A stretch of 64,000 bases of DNA, taken from positions 992,001 to 1,056,000 of the forward strand of contig OY970363.1 in assembly GCA_963718605.1 (NCBI GenBank), in the 5' to 3' direction. This DNA is from JACCXE01 sp963718605 (lineage in GTDB: Bacteria > Actinomycetota > Acidimicrobiia > Acidimicrobiales > JACCXE01). The number at the start of each line of letters is the position of its first letter. The first letter of the stretch is position 1. Below the pieces are notes generated by a model. That model had not been told where the DNA came from and did not search any database. It worked only from the letters and a program-made list of their open reading frames with translations. The position numbers and the translations under genes are program-made. This document shows positions 1 to 8,731 of the stretch, one piece after another.

Positions 1-991
1 GCACGAGCGCGGGAATGGCCTTCACGCCGTGGCGTAGCTGGGCCACCCACGTCAGCACCACGATGCCGCCGGCGATCACCGGTAGCGCCATGCCGACGTT
101 GAAGAACGGCGCGATCGGCGAACCCGCGTCGTTCGCACCGCCGGTCCATATGACGAAGGCGAACGTGGCGAGCGCGGCGATTCCGGCGCGGGTGACCAGG
201 TCGAGTTCGTTCTTCTTGCCCGTGGCCGTGGCGATGATGTCGCTGCCGGCGCCCAGCAGGAACACCGAGCCGAGTAGCGCCTCGGGCCGGCCCCCCAACC
301 AGATCGCGTGCGTCCAGAAGGCATTGGCGGCGGTGGAGGTGAAGAACGATCCACCGAAGTGCTGGTCGATCCATACGAGCGTGAGTCCGGCGATGAAGAC
401 GGGGGTGGCGAGCAGCACCCCGACGCCGCCTACGAGGACGGACCAGGAAAAGTAGGGCAGGCGTGCGATCGTCAGGCCATGGGCCCGTCGGCTCGAGATC
501 GTGGTGACCAGGTTGACGGCCATCAACGTCGTCGCGACGGCGCCGAGCAGCATGCCGAGCACGAGCAGGTCAGCGCCCTTCGTATTGGCGAGCTTCGTCA
601 GCGACCCGGGCAGCGGAACGCCGTCGAACACGGTGCGGCCACTCGAGGGCGCCGGGCTTTGCGTGTAGCCGTCGATCACCATCGCGGCGCCGCCCACGTA
701 CAGCCACAGTGCGACGGCCGACAGCTTCGGGAAGGCCAGCTTGTTGGTGCCGATCTGCAAGGGAGTAATCGAGGTGGCGATGCCAAACCACAACGGCAGG
801 ACCACGAACACGCCAACCAGCGCGTTGTCGAGCGATGTCAGCGCGTCGAGATGCTTGATCGTTCCCCCGGCGGCCTGAATTCGCAGCGCTACCGCCGCGG
901 CACCCGCCACACCCATCAACGCAAGCGAAAGCACGATCTGCATCCGGCCGATGCGCTTGTGATCAGCAGTTACAAACAGCGGTTCGGTCAC
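1..991 (-). CDS. Degenerate heme-copper oxidase subunit I-like membrane protein (partial)
   Basis: Reading the minus strand from the GTG at 991 gives 330 open codons that run off the window edge. AGGAG lies 4 nt upstream and the ctaB stop is 8 nt away. The protein is multi-helical and aligns by eye with cytochrome oxidase subunit I: PLQIGTNKLAFPKLSAVALW matches the loop after helix II, and NLVTTISS and RLPYFSWSVLV match the helix V-VI region. The ligand positions are changed. The helix II heme a His is Asp55. The CuB/Tyr motif GHPEVY reads GRPEAL (Arg235). The CuB His-His pair (WAHH) reads WTGG (Gly284-Gly285). The helix X histidines lie outside the window. It therefore probably cannot bind heme a or CuB. 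It may be an assembly or structural paralogue; its function is unknown. Confidence 0.8.
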   Translation of the reverse strand, partial: MTEPLFVTADHKRIGRMQIVLSLALMGVAGAAAVALRIQAAGGTIKHLDALTSLDNALVGVFVVLPLWFGIATSITPLQIGTNKLAFPKLSAVALWLYVGGAAMVIDGYTQSPAPSSGRTVFDGVPLPGSLTKLANTKGADLLVLGMLLGAVATTLMAVNLVTTISSRRAHGLTIARLPYFSWSVLVGGVGVLLATPVFIAGLTLVWIDQHFGGSFFTSTAANAFWTHAIWLGGRPEALLGSVFLLGAGSDIIATATGKKNELDLVTRAGIAALATFAFVIWTGGANDAGSPIAPFFNVGMALPVIAGGIVVLTWVAQLRHGVKAIPALV

Positions 992-999
992 GTGGCTCC

Positions 1000-1867
1000 T
1001 CAGTGTCCCCGGACGAGTGCGTCAACGGCCATGGCCGCGAACAGCAGCGTCACGTACGTAATCGAATAGTGAAACAACCGCATGGCCCGCACCGTAGAGC
1101 CGTCGCGCTGCAATGCGACGGAGTACCAGAGGAAGGCTCCTCCGAGCACGGCGGCCGACACCATGTAAATGGGGCCCATGTGGGCGACGGGTCCAAAGAC
1201 GAGCGAGATCGCCCAGAGCAACACGGTGTACGCCGTGATCTGACGCGAGGTGGACTTGTGCGACGCGACCGACGGCATCATCGGAACGTCCACGGCGGCG
1301 TATTCGTCGCGGTACTTGATCGCCAACGCCCAGAAGTGCGGCGGTGTCCAGGCGAAAATCACGGCGAAAAGCAGAAACGGAGCCCAGCCAAGGCTGTTGG
1401 TAACCGCCGCCCAGCCGACGAGGACGGGCACGGCGCCGGCGGCGCCCCCGATCACGATGTTCTGCGTGGTCGTGCGCTTCAGCCACATCGTGTACACGAA
1501 GACGTAGAACGCGGTGGCGCTGACGGCGAGCACCGCGGACAGCAGGTTGGCGGCACTCCAAAGCACCGCGAATGAGGCGAATTCGAGCACGATCGCGAAT
1601 ACCGAGCGCGGCGCCCGGGGTGACTGCGCCGGTGACGAGCGGCCGGTTTTTTGTGCGCGGCATCAACGCGTCGATATCGCGATCGACGACCATATTGATG
1701 GCGTTCGCGCCGCCCGCGGCGAGCGATCCGCCGACCATCGTGACCGCCATCAGCCACAACGGCGGCAGGCCTCGGTAGGCCACGACCATCGTCGGCAACG
1801 TGGTCACGAGCAAAAGCTCGATAATCCGCGGCTTCGTAAGCGCGACGTAGGCAGAGACCCGGGACAT
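1000..1867 (-). CDS. ctaB: Protoheme IX farnesyltransferase (heme O synthase), frameshifted
   Basis: UbiA-family membrane prenyltransferase that adds farnesyl to heme B to make heme O, the substrate of CtaA. The N-terminal part (ATG 1867) carries TKPRIIELLLVTTLPTM and the first Asp-rich motif NMVVDRDIDALMPRTKNRPL. The C-terminal part, in another frame, carries TPPHFWALAIKYRDEYAAVD. The frames meet at about 1602-1603, where one extra base in a CC pair breaks the gene. Removing it gives a 288-residue protein reading ALVFAIVLEFASF across the join, a normal length for the family. Either a sequencing error or a recent null allele. It is divergent from ctaA. Confidence 0.93.
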
Positions 1868-1960
1868 TCGGCTTTGGACATTAACGGCCTACTCCCAGAT
1901 TTCGGCAACTTGCAGGCCGTTTTCAAACAAGTCGGCGCAGCCTCCTACCATCGGCGTCGC
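1868..1960. promoter_or_regulatory. Divergent ctaB/ctaA promoter region
   Basis: The 93 bp between the divergent starts of ctaB (minus) and ctaA (plus) must hold both promoters or a shared control site. It is less GC-rich than its surroundings, but I could not pick convincing -35/-10 boxes or an operator. Confidence 0.4.
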
Positions 1961-2884
1961 ATGGCGCTGCCCCGGGTTTCCCCTCCGACCTACCGCCGGG
2001 CGACCTTCGCAGCGCTCGTGCTGCTCACGATCATCGTGGTGACCGGCGCCGCCGTGCGCCTCACGGGGTCGGGTTTGGGCTGCTCGGACTGGCCGAATTG
2101 CGAGCAGGGCCAGCTCGTCTCGCCGCTCGACTACCACCCGCTGATCGAGTTCGGGAACCGCATGTTCACCGGCCTGGTCGTGCTCGCGGTGATCGCGGCG
2201 GTACTGATGTCGGTTCGTCGTGAACCTCGTCGCCGCGACCTCATCTGGCTGTCGTGGGGGCTCGTCGCCGGAGTGATCGGCCAGATTGTTCTCGGCGGCA
2301 TCACCGTGTTGTTCGATCTCAACCCGGCGCTCGTCGCGTCGCACTTCCTCCTGTCCATCGCGCTGGTGACCGATGCGGTCGTGTTGTTCCACCGCGCCGG
2401 TCACGAGGACGCGGCGCCGGCGCCGGCCGCATCGGTGGGCGCGCGGCGACTGGGCAACGTGCTTCTGGTCGCGGCGCTCGCCGTGATCGCGGCGGGGACG
2501 GTAGTCACCGGCACCGGGCCCCACGGCGGCGACGAGACCGCGCACCGGTTCCAGCTCGTGATGACCGACGTGGCTCGGGTGCACGGGGTGCTCGTGTTTG
2601 GGCTGGTCGGGCTGACCATCGCTCTTGGCCTGATGCTGCGGCGTGAAGGCGCGGCGCCGGCCGTGCAGCGCGCGTTGGTCGTGCTGTTGGCGATCGAGGT
2701 GGGACAGGCGGCGATTGGCTACACGCAGTACTTCACCGGCGTGCCGCCGCTGCTCGTGGCGGTGCACGTGATCGGCGCCCTCGGCGTGTGGATCGGCGCC
2801 ATGCGAGTCCGCCTTGCTCTCTGGAGCCGCCCTCCCCTGTTCGATGGCATACGTACCGAACCAGTGGAGATGGCGTCAGCGTGA
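1961..2884 (+). CDS. ctaA: Heme A synthase (COX15/CtaA family)
   Basis: Integral membrane enzyme that oxidises the C8 methyl of heme O to a formyl group, giving heme A for the aa3 oxidase. The protein has 307 residues and about eight predicted helices. The GAAVRLTGSGLGCSDWPNCE segment carries the family's Cys pair. Three His positions fit heme ligands: ASHFLLS, RVHGVLV and AVHVIGA. The fourth expected His, in the usual EFxHR motif, is Asn here (IEFGNR). I recall this as common in actinobacterial CtaA, so I do not treat it as damage. ATG 1961 precedes the first helix. The stop overlaps the clpS GTG (GTGA). Confidence 0.93.
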   Translation: MALPRVSPPTYRRATFAALVLLTIIVVTGAAVRLTGSGLGCSDWPNCEQGQLVSPLDYHPLIEFGNRMFTGLVVLAVIAAVLMSVRREPRRRDLIWLSWGLVAGVIGQIVLGGITVLFDLNPALVASHFLLSIALVTDAVVLFHRAGHEDAAPAPAASVGARRLGNVLLVAALAVIAAGTVVTGTGPHGGDETAHRFQLVMTDVARVHGVLVFGLVGLTIALGLMLRREGAAPAVQRALVVLLAIEVGQAAIGYTQYFTGVPPLLVAVHVIGALGVWIGAMRVRLALWSRPPLFDGIRTEPVEMASA

Positions 2885-3186
2885 GTACGACCGAGACGCC
2901 GACGATCGCACCGGCCGAGGTCGACCAGCCGATCGACGAGGACGCTCCCGCTGACGACCGCCCGTGGCAGGTAATCGTGTGGAACGACCCGATCAACCTG
3001 ATGTCCTACGTGACCTTCGTGCTGCAGAAGCTGTTCGGCTACTCGCTCGAAAAGGCCACGAAGCTGATGATGGACGTGCACACGAAGGGCAAGGCTGTGG
3101 TGTCGAGCGGCGAGCGTGAGCGGGCCGAACTCGACGTGTTCCGGCTCCACGAGCACGGCCTCTGGGCGACGATGGAAAAGGCCTGA
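2881..3186 (+). CDS. clpS: ATP-dependent Clp protease adaptor ClpS
   Basis: A 101-residue adaptor that delivers N-degron substrates to the Clp unfoldase. About 25 acidic, probably disordered residues precede the folded core, which begins PWQVIVWNDPINLMSYVTFV and includes the conserved DPIN turn and VHTKGKAVV. The GTG start overlaps the ctaA stop, so translation is probably coupled. The stop TGA overlaps the next ATG. No clpA or clpC is in the window. Confidence 0.95.
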   Translation: MSTTETPTIAPAEVDQPIDEDAPADDRPWQVIVWNDPINLMSYVTFVLQKLFGYSLEKATKLMMDVHTKGKAVVSSGERERAELDVFRLHEHGLWATMEKA

Positions 3187-3698
3187 TGGCGCTGTTCCGC
3201 GACGACCGGCGTATCCGCCGCGAGAAGCACGGCAACGGCTTCGAGATCCGCCTGCCCGACACGGAGCGCGAGCTGCTGGCGTCACTGCCGACCGAGCTGG
3301 TCGAGTTGCTCGACCAGTCCGTCGGCGACCCCACCGCCATGGAGGACGACCCGGGGCTGGCGCGGTTGTTTCCCGACGCCTACACCGCCGTCGACACCGG
3401 CTTCAACGATGAATACCGCCGCCTGATGACCGACGACTTCCGCGACCGTCATCGCGCTTCGCTCGAGACGCTCGCCGCGGGTGCGACTGCCACGCGCATC
3501 GACGCGGCCGAACTGCACGCCTGGATGACCGCGCTCAACCAACTGCGACTTGTGCTCGGCACCCGGCTCGAGGTCACCGAAGACCTCGACCTGCGCGACA
3601 TCACCGAAGACCACCCGCAGGCGGGCGCCTACGCGCTGTACAGCTACTTCAGCTGGCTACAGGAGCAGGCGGTTGAGGCGCTGTCGTCGACGTTGTGA
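3186..3698 (+). CDS. DUF2017 family protein
   Basis: A 170-residue soluble protein of the DUF2017 family, which is regularly found directly downstream of clpS in actinobacteria. It begins MALFRDDRRIRRE and carries the C-terminal signature LNQLRLVLGTRLEV followed by YSYFSWLQEQAVEAL. The ATG overlaps the clpS stop (TGATG). Its biochemical role is not known; context suggests a link to Clp-dependent proteolysis. The last 50 nt overlap plsY on the opposite strand. Confidence 0.88.
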   Translation: MALFRDDRRIRREKHGNGFEIRLPDTERELLASLPTELVELLDQSVGDPTAMEDDPGLARLFPDAYTAVDTGFNDEYRRLMTDDFRDRHRASLETLAAGATATRIDAAELHAWMTALNQLRLVLGTRLEVTEDLDLRDITEDHPQAGAYALYSYFSWLQEQAVEALSSTL

Positions 3699-4266
3699 AC
3701 TTGTAGACGATCACGGCCCCGCTGATTACCGCGGACACCACCAGCGCGCCGCTGGGTTCGACACCCCAGGCGTTGGGCCAGTCGAAGACAGTCCACGCGA
3801 TCGCCGCCGCGATCCACACGCCGGCCGTCATGATCCCGGCCAGCAACGCTCGGGCCGCGAAGCGCCTGCGGGTGGACAAGAACGTCACTGCAAGAGCGAT
3901 CGGCGAGAAGACCGGAAAGCTGACGAGGCACTGGCCACCCGCCGACGCGATGCCTTTGCCGCCCTTGAACCCCGACCACACCGGAAAGCAGTGGCCCACG
4001 ACTGCGGCCGACCCCGCGTAACACGCGACCGCGTCGCTTACCTCGCGGCCGACCAGCCCGGCAATCACTGCCTTGACGATGTCGACGGACAACACAACCG
4101 CACCCCACTTCGCGCCGAGCACAGTGAGGGTGTTCAAGGCCCCCGGGTTGCCCGATCCAGCCTGGCGAATGTCGATCTCGCCTCGGGTGGCAATGCGAGC
4201 GACCACGACCGCCGTGGGCGTCGTTCCAAGCAAGTAGGCAATCGCTATCGCTGCGGCTATATGCAC
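3649..4266 (-). CDS. plsY: Glycerol-3-phosphate acyltransferase PlsY
   Basis: Polytopic membrane enzyme that moves acyl groups from acyl phosphate to sn-1 of glycerol 3-phosphate, the first step of phospholipid synthesis. The 205 residues contain all three family motifs: an SG-like N-terminal segment, GSGNPGALN, and GHCFPVWSGFKGGKGIA. GTG at 4266 starts directly before the first helix. The 3' end overlaps DUF2017 convergently by 50 nt, so the hydrophilic C-terminal tail (TTSTTAPQPPAPVAS) is encoded within the neighbour. Confidence 0.94.
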   Translation of the reverse strand: MHIAAAIAIAYLLGTTPTAVVVARIATRGEIDIRQAGSGNPGALNTLTVLGAKWGAVVLSVDIVKAVIAGLVGREVSDAVACYAGSAAVVGHCFPVWSGFKGGKGIASAGGQCLVSFPVFSPIALAVTFLSTRRRFAARALLAGIMTAGVWIAAAIAWTVFDWPNAWGVEPSGALVVSAVISGAVIVYKFTTSTTAPQPPAPVAS

Positions 4267-4295
4267 GCTCGGAAACTAACGTGCACGTCGCACTG

Positions 4296-4368
4296 GTCCC
4301 CATCGTCTAGTGGCCTAGGACTCCACCCTTTCAAGGTGGCAACACGGGTTCGAATCCCGTTGGGGATG
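4296..4368 (+). tRNA. tRNA-Glu (anticodon TTC)
   Basis: Full cloverleaf: acceptor GTCCCCA/TGGGGAT (first pair G-U), D-arm GTCT/GGAC, anticodon stem CCACC/GGTGG with loop CTTTCAA (anticodon TTC), and T-arm ACGGG/CCCGT with loop TTCGAAT. The discriminator is G and no CCA is encoded. The gene ends 2 nt from the stop codon of the convergent DUF6351 gene. Confidence 0.97.
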
Positions 4369-4370
4369 CT

Positions 4371-6714
4371 TCAGCGCCGCGATCGCACGCGTCGAGCTAG
4401 CAGCACGGTTCCAAGCAACGCCGCGCCGGCGAGGGCTCCCGTCGACGACGCACCGGTGGCGGGGAGGAGGGCGCGGGACTTGGCGGCGGCGTAGACCGAC
4501 ACGGGCGGGTCGCCCATCGGCGCGCCGCCGTAGATCACTTTGCCGCTCGCGTCTTGGTAGGTCAGCCAGGCGAGGTTGGTCTGGAACCCGTTTCCGGGCT
4601 TGCTGTAGTCGCACACTCCGGTCGGGAACGTCTGGCGCATCGCGGCCAGCTGCGGCGCGGTGAAGATCTGGGACGCCGACTTGCCGGCGTAGACGAATTT
4701 GTCGATCGGCATGGTTTCGCAATCGAGCCGGTCGTCGGTGAACCCCACCCTGGCGGGCCCGACGCCGTTGACCAACGCCTGCTCCCCGCCGCCGGCCTCG
4801 ATGCGCGGCGACGAAAACAATGTGGCGCCGACCGTGGTGTCACAGAGCGATAGCGGCGCATCGATGCCGTTCGCGGCGACACACCGGCGAGTGACATTCG
4901 CCGCGGCCTTCGCGTCGATGATCTTCTTCGGCAGCGGCACTGCCCGCGTGTCCTTCTCGACTGCGGCGAGCCAGTCGTCCATCTTCGCGATCGCTGCGTC
5001 GACAAAGGACACGTCGCCCAGCAGCGGAGTCTGGCCTTCCCAGAAGACCTGGTTGTCGGCGGTGCCGTGCTGCCGGATGAGGCGCGCCCGCATCTCGTGC
5101 TTGCGGTACACGTCGTGGAACGCTCCAGGCTCGGGGCCGCCGAGGTCGATGATCGCAACCTGGTCGAGGTGGGCGCCGGTGTTGACGGCGCCGCTCCGAT
5201 ACACCCGCTGCATCGCGATCGGGTCCGCCGGCACCCGCTTCTCGGTGAAGTTCCAGTCGAGGTCGAAACTGCCGACGTGCGCGTTGACGGCGACGAACTG
5301 CGCCGGAGTGAGCGGCGGGCGGGTCGGGTCGCTCACGTCGTTGTTCAAGAACGAGAGCAATCCGGAGAGGCCGTACTGCACGCCGACGGTGCTGATCGGC
5401 CGCCGGGCCTTGCCCTTGTCGGGGCCGGACTCGTAAATGCCGAAGACGTTGCGCATGTAATCGTGCAGGGCGCACCGCACGCCGGCCGGGTTCGTGTGCT
5501 CGTCGTAGACCTTGTCCGGCGCCACGCCCGGACATTTGCGTGACGGGTCCCCGCTGTTGGGGATCGCGTTGGTGAACGAAACCGGGTTGGCCGGGTTGAG
5601 GTGGCCGAAAATACTCGGCCACTGCGCCGGCAACACGTTGTGCTCGAGCAGCTTGGCGGGGTCCGCGAGGTAACGCAGCAGCGCGATGTAGTCGACGTAT
5701 TGCTGCGCCGAACTCCACGCGTCCGGGAAACTGCACTGCGGGATGATCCCTTGGTAGAGGCCGGGGTACGCGTTGGCCACCTGCTGTTGCGCGAGCGACC
5801 CGCCTGAACAGCCGCTGCCGATCGTGTACCGCACCGGGCCGAACCGCTTGATGACCATTTCCTTCGTCATCAGCAGCGCTTCGGCTTGCGTGACGATGTT
5901 GCAGTTGTGCCCGGCGTTGTCGAGCGCGTGCGACGCGACGGCAAAACCCTGCGCCAGCGCGCTCGCAACCACGACGTCGGGCGCGGTGGCGGACTCGTAG
6001 GAGGTGTCGCAGCTGAAGCCGTGCGTGAGCACCAGCTTGTGCGCGAAGCCGGGATTTTCGGCCGTGGGGTCGGGCTGCGCACCCTGCGACGGATTCCAGA
6101 GCGCAGCGATCTTGTACTGGTCGCGCAAGCTGAAGCCGGTTTCGACGCGGACGATGAAGGGAACCGTCTTGCCTTCGTCGGTCGTGGTGGTCGCGACGTC
6201 GGTGGGCGGGTTCGTCGCGTTGTACGCCGCGCAACCCGGGCGACAATGGGTTCGTCGACTTGTACTGGTATTCGATGGTCGGGGCTTGCGAACAGTCCGG
6301 CTTGGTCGAGCCGTTGTTGCACGTCCACGGCTGAATGAGCGGGCCCGAGAACACCGGGCCGCCTTGCGGTGCGTTGGTCACGACGAGCCGCGCCGCGGAT
6401 CCGTCCGTCACTGTCGCGGTCAGGGTGGACGGCCCGTTCGGCAAGCCCGTGACCAACCCGCGCAGCCCGGCACCACCGGGGCGGAACGCGCTCGTGACGT
6501 CGCGCGCGCCCGCGGTGACCTTCACGTCACGGGTCGCCGTCCCACTCGGCACCACCACCTCGACGAGTGCGCTGCCCCCGCTCACCAGATCCGCCCGACC
6601 CGACAGCGTGCGGATCTCTAACGGATCGTCGGCTGCCCCCGCCGCCAAGGCAGGGTGCAGAGCTCCGACACCGAGAACGAGCGAAGCGACGCCGAGGAGC
6701 GCCGCTTTCAGCAG
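4371..6714 (-). CDS. Secreted DUF6351-type alpha/beta-hydrolase with LPATG sorting signal, frameshifted
   Basis: Large (about 780 residue) exported hydrolase resembling the DUF6351/tannase-like group. It has an N-terminal signal segment (LLGVASLVLGVGALHPALA), then a beta-rich region, then a hydrolase core with the candidate nucleophile elbow TIGSGCSGGSLAQQ and a late RQHGTADNQVFW segment. The C-terminus is LPATG, a hydrophobic stretch and a basic tail, matching a sortase cell-wall signal. The frame breaks in the CCCGGG tract at 6235-6240; removing one base restores LSPGCAAYNATNPP. No ATG/GTG precedes the signal peptide, so a CTG at 6714/6711, overlapping the HNH stop, is the best visible start. 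The substrate is unknown. Confidence 0.75.
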
Positions 6715-7604
6715 TGCAGCGCGCCGGCCGCGATCGCTTCGCGTTCGCCCGGATCGACCGTCAGCTTGTAAACGGTTTTGAGATGGACCCACGCGCGCAG
6801 GTAGTCGCAGCGGTAGGTCTCGACGGGAGGCATCCATTCCCCCGGATCTTTGTCGGCTTTGGTGTCCTTGATCGCATTGGACACGGCAACCAGGAAGTCC
6901 GCGTGCTCGAGGTCGTTCAAGTAGTTGTTGCGTTGGATGTCGGTCCACTGCCAGGCGCCGGACTCCCAAGCCTCGGTGATCGTGACGACATGGTCGATCG
7001 CGACATCCGTCGGGTTGGTCAGCTCGGCGTTGTCATACGGCGAGAGCCAGCGTCCCTTGAGAATGCGGCAACTCGCCGTGCGCTCGACGGTGGCGGTGGA
7101 CTCGGCGATTAGGACTTCGTCACGCGTATTGCAGCCGTCCTTGTCGTCGTCGCGCCAGAAGCCGAAGCGGCCGTTCTTACCCTCCTGCGAGTGCTCGTCG
7201 GCCACTTGCAGCTTGTCGAGCGCCGCGATGATCTCTGACGGCGTTTCCGGGGGCGTGTCGACGGTGGTGCTGGTGGTCGGCGGGATCGACGTGGTTGTCG
7301 TCGCGCCGCGCTTGATGGCCCGGGCGCTCGCGGGCCTCGACGAAGCCGGCGCCGTCGCGATGGTGGTCGTCGTCACGACGACCGGCGCAGTGGTGGTGGT
7401 GCCGTCGACCGGAACCGTTGCGAGCCTTCGCGACACCTCATGGTTCAGCAGCGACGAGGCCACCACAGCGACAATCGCCAGGACCCCGACGCCGATGATT
7501 GGCCGCGTCCACCGCGGGTTGCGCCGCCGCTTGGGCGGCACGGTGGGAGGAAGGCGCAGCGGCTCATTCAGACCGCTAATCCCCGTATCAGCGGAATCGA
7601 CCAC
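6708..7604 (-). CDS. Membrane-anchored secreted HNH (DUF1524/GmrSD C-terminal type) endonuclease
   Basis: A 298-residue protein with one transmembrane segment (about residues 36-52), a Thr/Pro/Ala-rich linker (about 65-125) and a C-terminal nuclease domain. The domain shows FWRDDDKDGCNTRDEVL, then DVAIDHVVTITEAWESG with the catalytic His, then NNYLNDLEH. This is the DUF1524 His-Me finger fold often found in extracellular nucleases. It starts at GTG 7604. The end overlaps the presumed start of the DUF6351 gene, so the two may be cotranscribed. Likely role: extracellular DNA degradation (inference). Confidence 0.82.
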   Translation of the reverse strand: MVDSADTGISGLNEPLRLPPTVPPKRRRNPRWTRPIIGVGVLAIVAVVASSLLNHEVSRRLATVPVDGTTTTAPVVVTTTTIATAPASSRPASARAIKRGATTTTSIPPTTSTTVDTPPETPSEIIAALDKLQVADEHSQEGKNGRFGFWRDDDKDGCNTRDEVLIAESTATVERTASCRILKGRWLSPYDNAELTNPTDVAIDHVVTITEAWESGAWQWTDIQRNNYLNDLEHADFLVAVSNAIKDTKADKDPGEWMPPVETYRCDYLRAWVHLKTVYKLTVDPGEREAIAAGALHC

Positions 7605-7658
7605 ATGCGTACATTACGCGGTGAGGGGCGGCGTGCGACAGCGGGTACCTTCGTTGTC

Positions 7659-8117
7659 ATGCGACGGTCGGGTGACGGATTCATAACCCTCGCTGACGGC
7701 TCGGCGCGGTGGGGGCGCTTCGGCGCCGCCGGCGTTTTGCTCCGGCACACCGACGGCGACGACGTCGCGTTCTTCCTCGCCTTGCGCTCGATGCACTGTC
7801 ATCGCGGCGGCTCGTGGGCCATCCCGGGAGGAGCGATCGACGAGGGCGAAACGCCGCTCGAAGCCGCGCTGCGCGAGTTCAGCGAGGAGGTCGGGCCGCT
7901 GCCCGCGTCCTACGAAGTCGCCGGCCTGCACGAGGACGATCACGGGGGCTGGAGCTATTGGACCGTCGTGCTCGACGTCGACCATCGCTTCGACCCGCCG
8001 CCCGTGCACAGCTGGGAGACCGACGACGTGCGCTGGATCGGCGCCCACGAGGTGCTCGACTTCGAGTTGTTCCCGGAGTTCGGCGCGACGCTGCAGCGCC
8101 TCGGCCTCGTCGGTTAG
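7659..8117 (+). CDS. Nudix hydrolase
   Basis: A 152-residue Nudix protein. The Nudix box runs from GGAIDEGETP to REFSEEVGPL (about residues 51-74) and includes the metal-binding REFSEE. It probably hydrolyses a nucleoside diphosphate linked to another moiety; the sequence does not fix the substrate. ATG 7659 is chosen because the N-terminus then leads straight into the fold. An in-frame ATG at 7605 would add 18 residues. The stop overlaps the convergent sulfotransferase-like gene by 4 nt. Confidence 0.88.
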   Translation: MRRSGDGFITLADGSARWGRFGAAGVLLRHTDGDDVAFFLALRSMHCHRGGSWAIPGGAIDEGETPLEAALREFSEEVGPLPASYEVAGLHEDDHGGWSYWTVVLDVDHRFDPPPVHSWETDDVRWIGAHEVLDFELFPEFGATLQRLGLVG

Positions 8118-8731
8118 ACGGTATCGATTGGTCCCCGGTTGTTGAACTCTTCGGTCGAGTTGGTGTGCGGGAACGGCTCGTCCGGCACGGGCACCCCGAG
8201 CCGCTCGCAAATCGGTTCCCAGCCGTCGGTGGCCTGCCACTCCAGCAGCCGCGCGGGATCGGCGTGCTTGCGGACGTAGTCGTTGTGCGCTTCGTACGCG
8301 GCGATGCACGCGGCCTTGTCGGTGAGGTCGCCGCCGCCAAACTTCCGCACGATTAGCTCGGTGACCATCTCCTTCCACGGCCCCTCGGGCGCGGTGGGCA
8401 TGAGGTTGAAGATGGTGTCGCTCGCGCTCTTAAACCACTTCTCGCCGCTCTCGCGCACCGACAACAGGATCAGCGCGTCGGGATTCGCCTCGGCCAGGTG
8501 TTCCCAGTACGCGCACGACGGCCAGTCCACCGACGCGACGTATTTCGCCATGAGGTTGTCGAGAAGGGTGGTGTCGTCGTTCACGACGATGTCGCGCCAC
8601 ACCTCACCCTGGTCTTCGACGAACACCTTGTACATGTGGTGGCACTCGCCGGGCAGGATCATTTCGAGCGCGGTCATCAACGAGTTGGTGCCGGTGCGGC
8701 CGAGGCCGGCGCCGACGACGCGCAACGCCAT
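8114..8731 (-). CDS. Sulfotransferase-family P-loop protein
   Basis: A 205-residue protein of the short sulfotransferase family found in actinobacteria and eukaryotes. It has an N-terminal phosphosulfate-binding loop, GAGLGRTGTNSLMTALEM, and a 3'-phosphate-binding segment near LILLSVRESGEKWFKSASD. The ATG overlaps the stop of the upstream acyl-CoA dehydrogenase (TAATG), which implies coupled translation and a possible shared lipid pathway. The acceptor is unknown. Confidence 0.82.
   Translation of the reverse strand: MALRVVGAGLGRTGTNSLMTALEMILPGECHHMYKVFVEDQGEVWRDIVVNDDTTLLDNLMAKYVASVDWPSCAYWEHLAEANPDALILLSVRESGEKWFKSASDTIFNLMPTAPEGPWKEMVTELIVRKFGGGDLTDKAACIAAYEAHNDYVRKHADPARLLEWQATDGWEPICERLGVPVPDEPFPHTNSTEEFNNRGPIDTV

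Noticed and set aside
308..1575. Long plus-strand open frames (for example 308-1069 and 1003-1575) opposite the oxidase-like and ctaB genes
   Set aside because: Their translations are Arg-, His- and Gly-rich with no family pattern, and lie antisense to well-supported minus-strand genes. They are GC-frame shadows.
1961..2884. Loss of a heme ligand in CtaA (Asn in IEFGNR)
   Set aside because: I recall Asn here as usual in actinobacterial CtaA, so it is probably a lineage feature rather than a defect.
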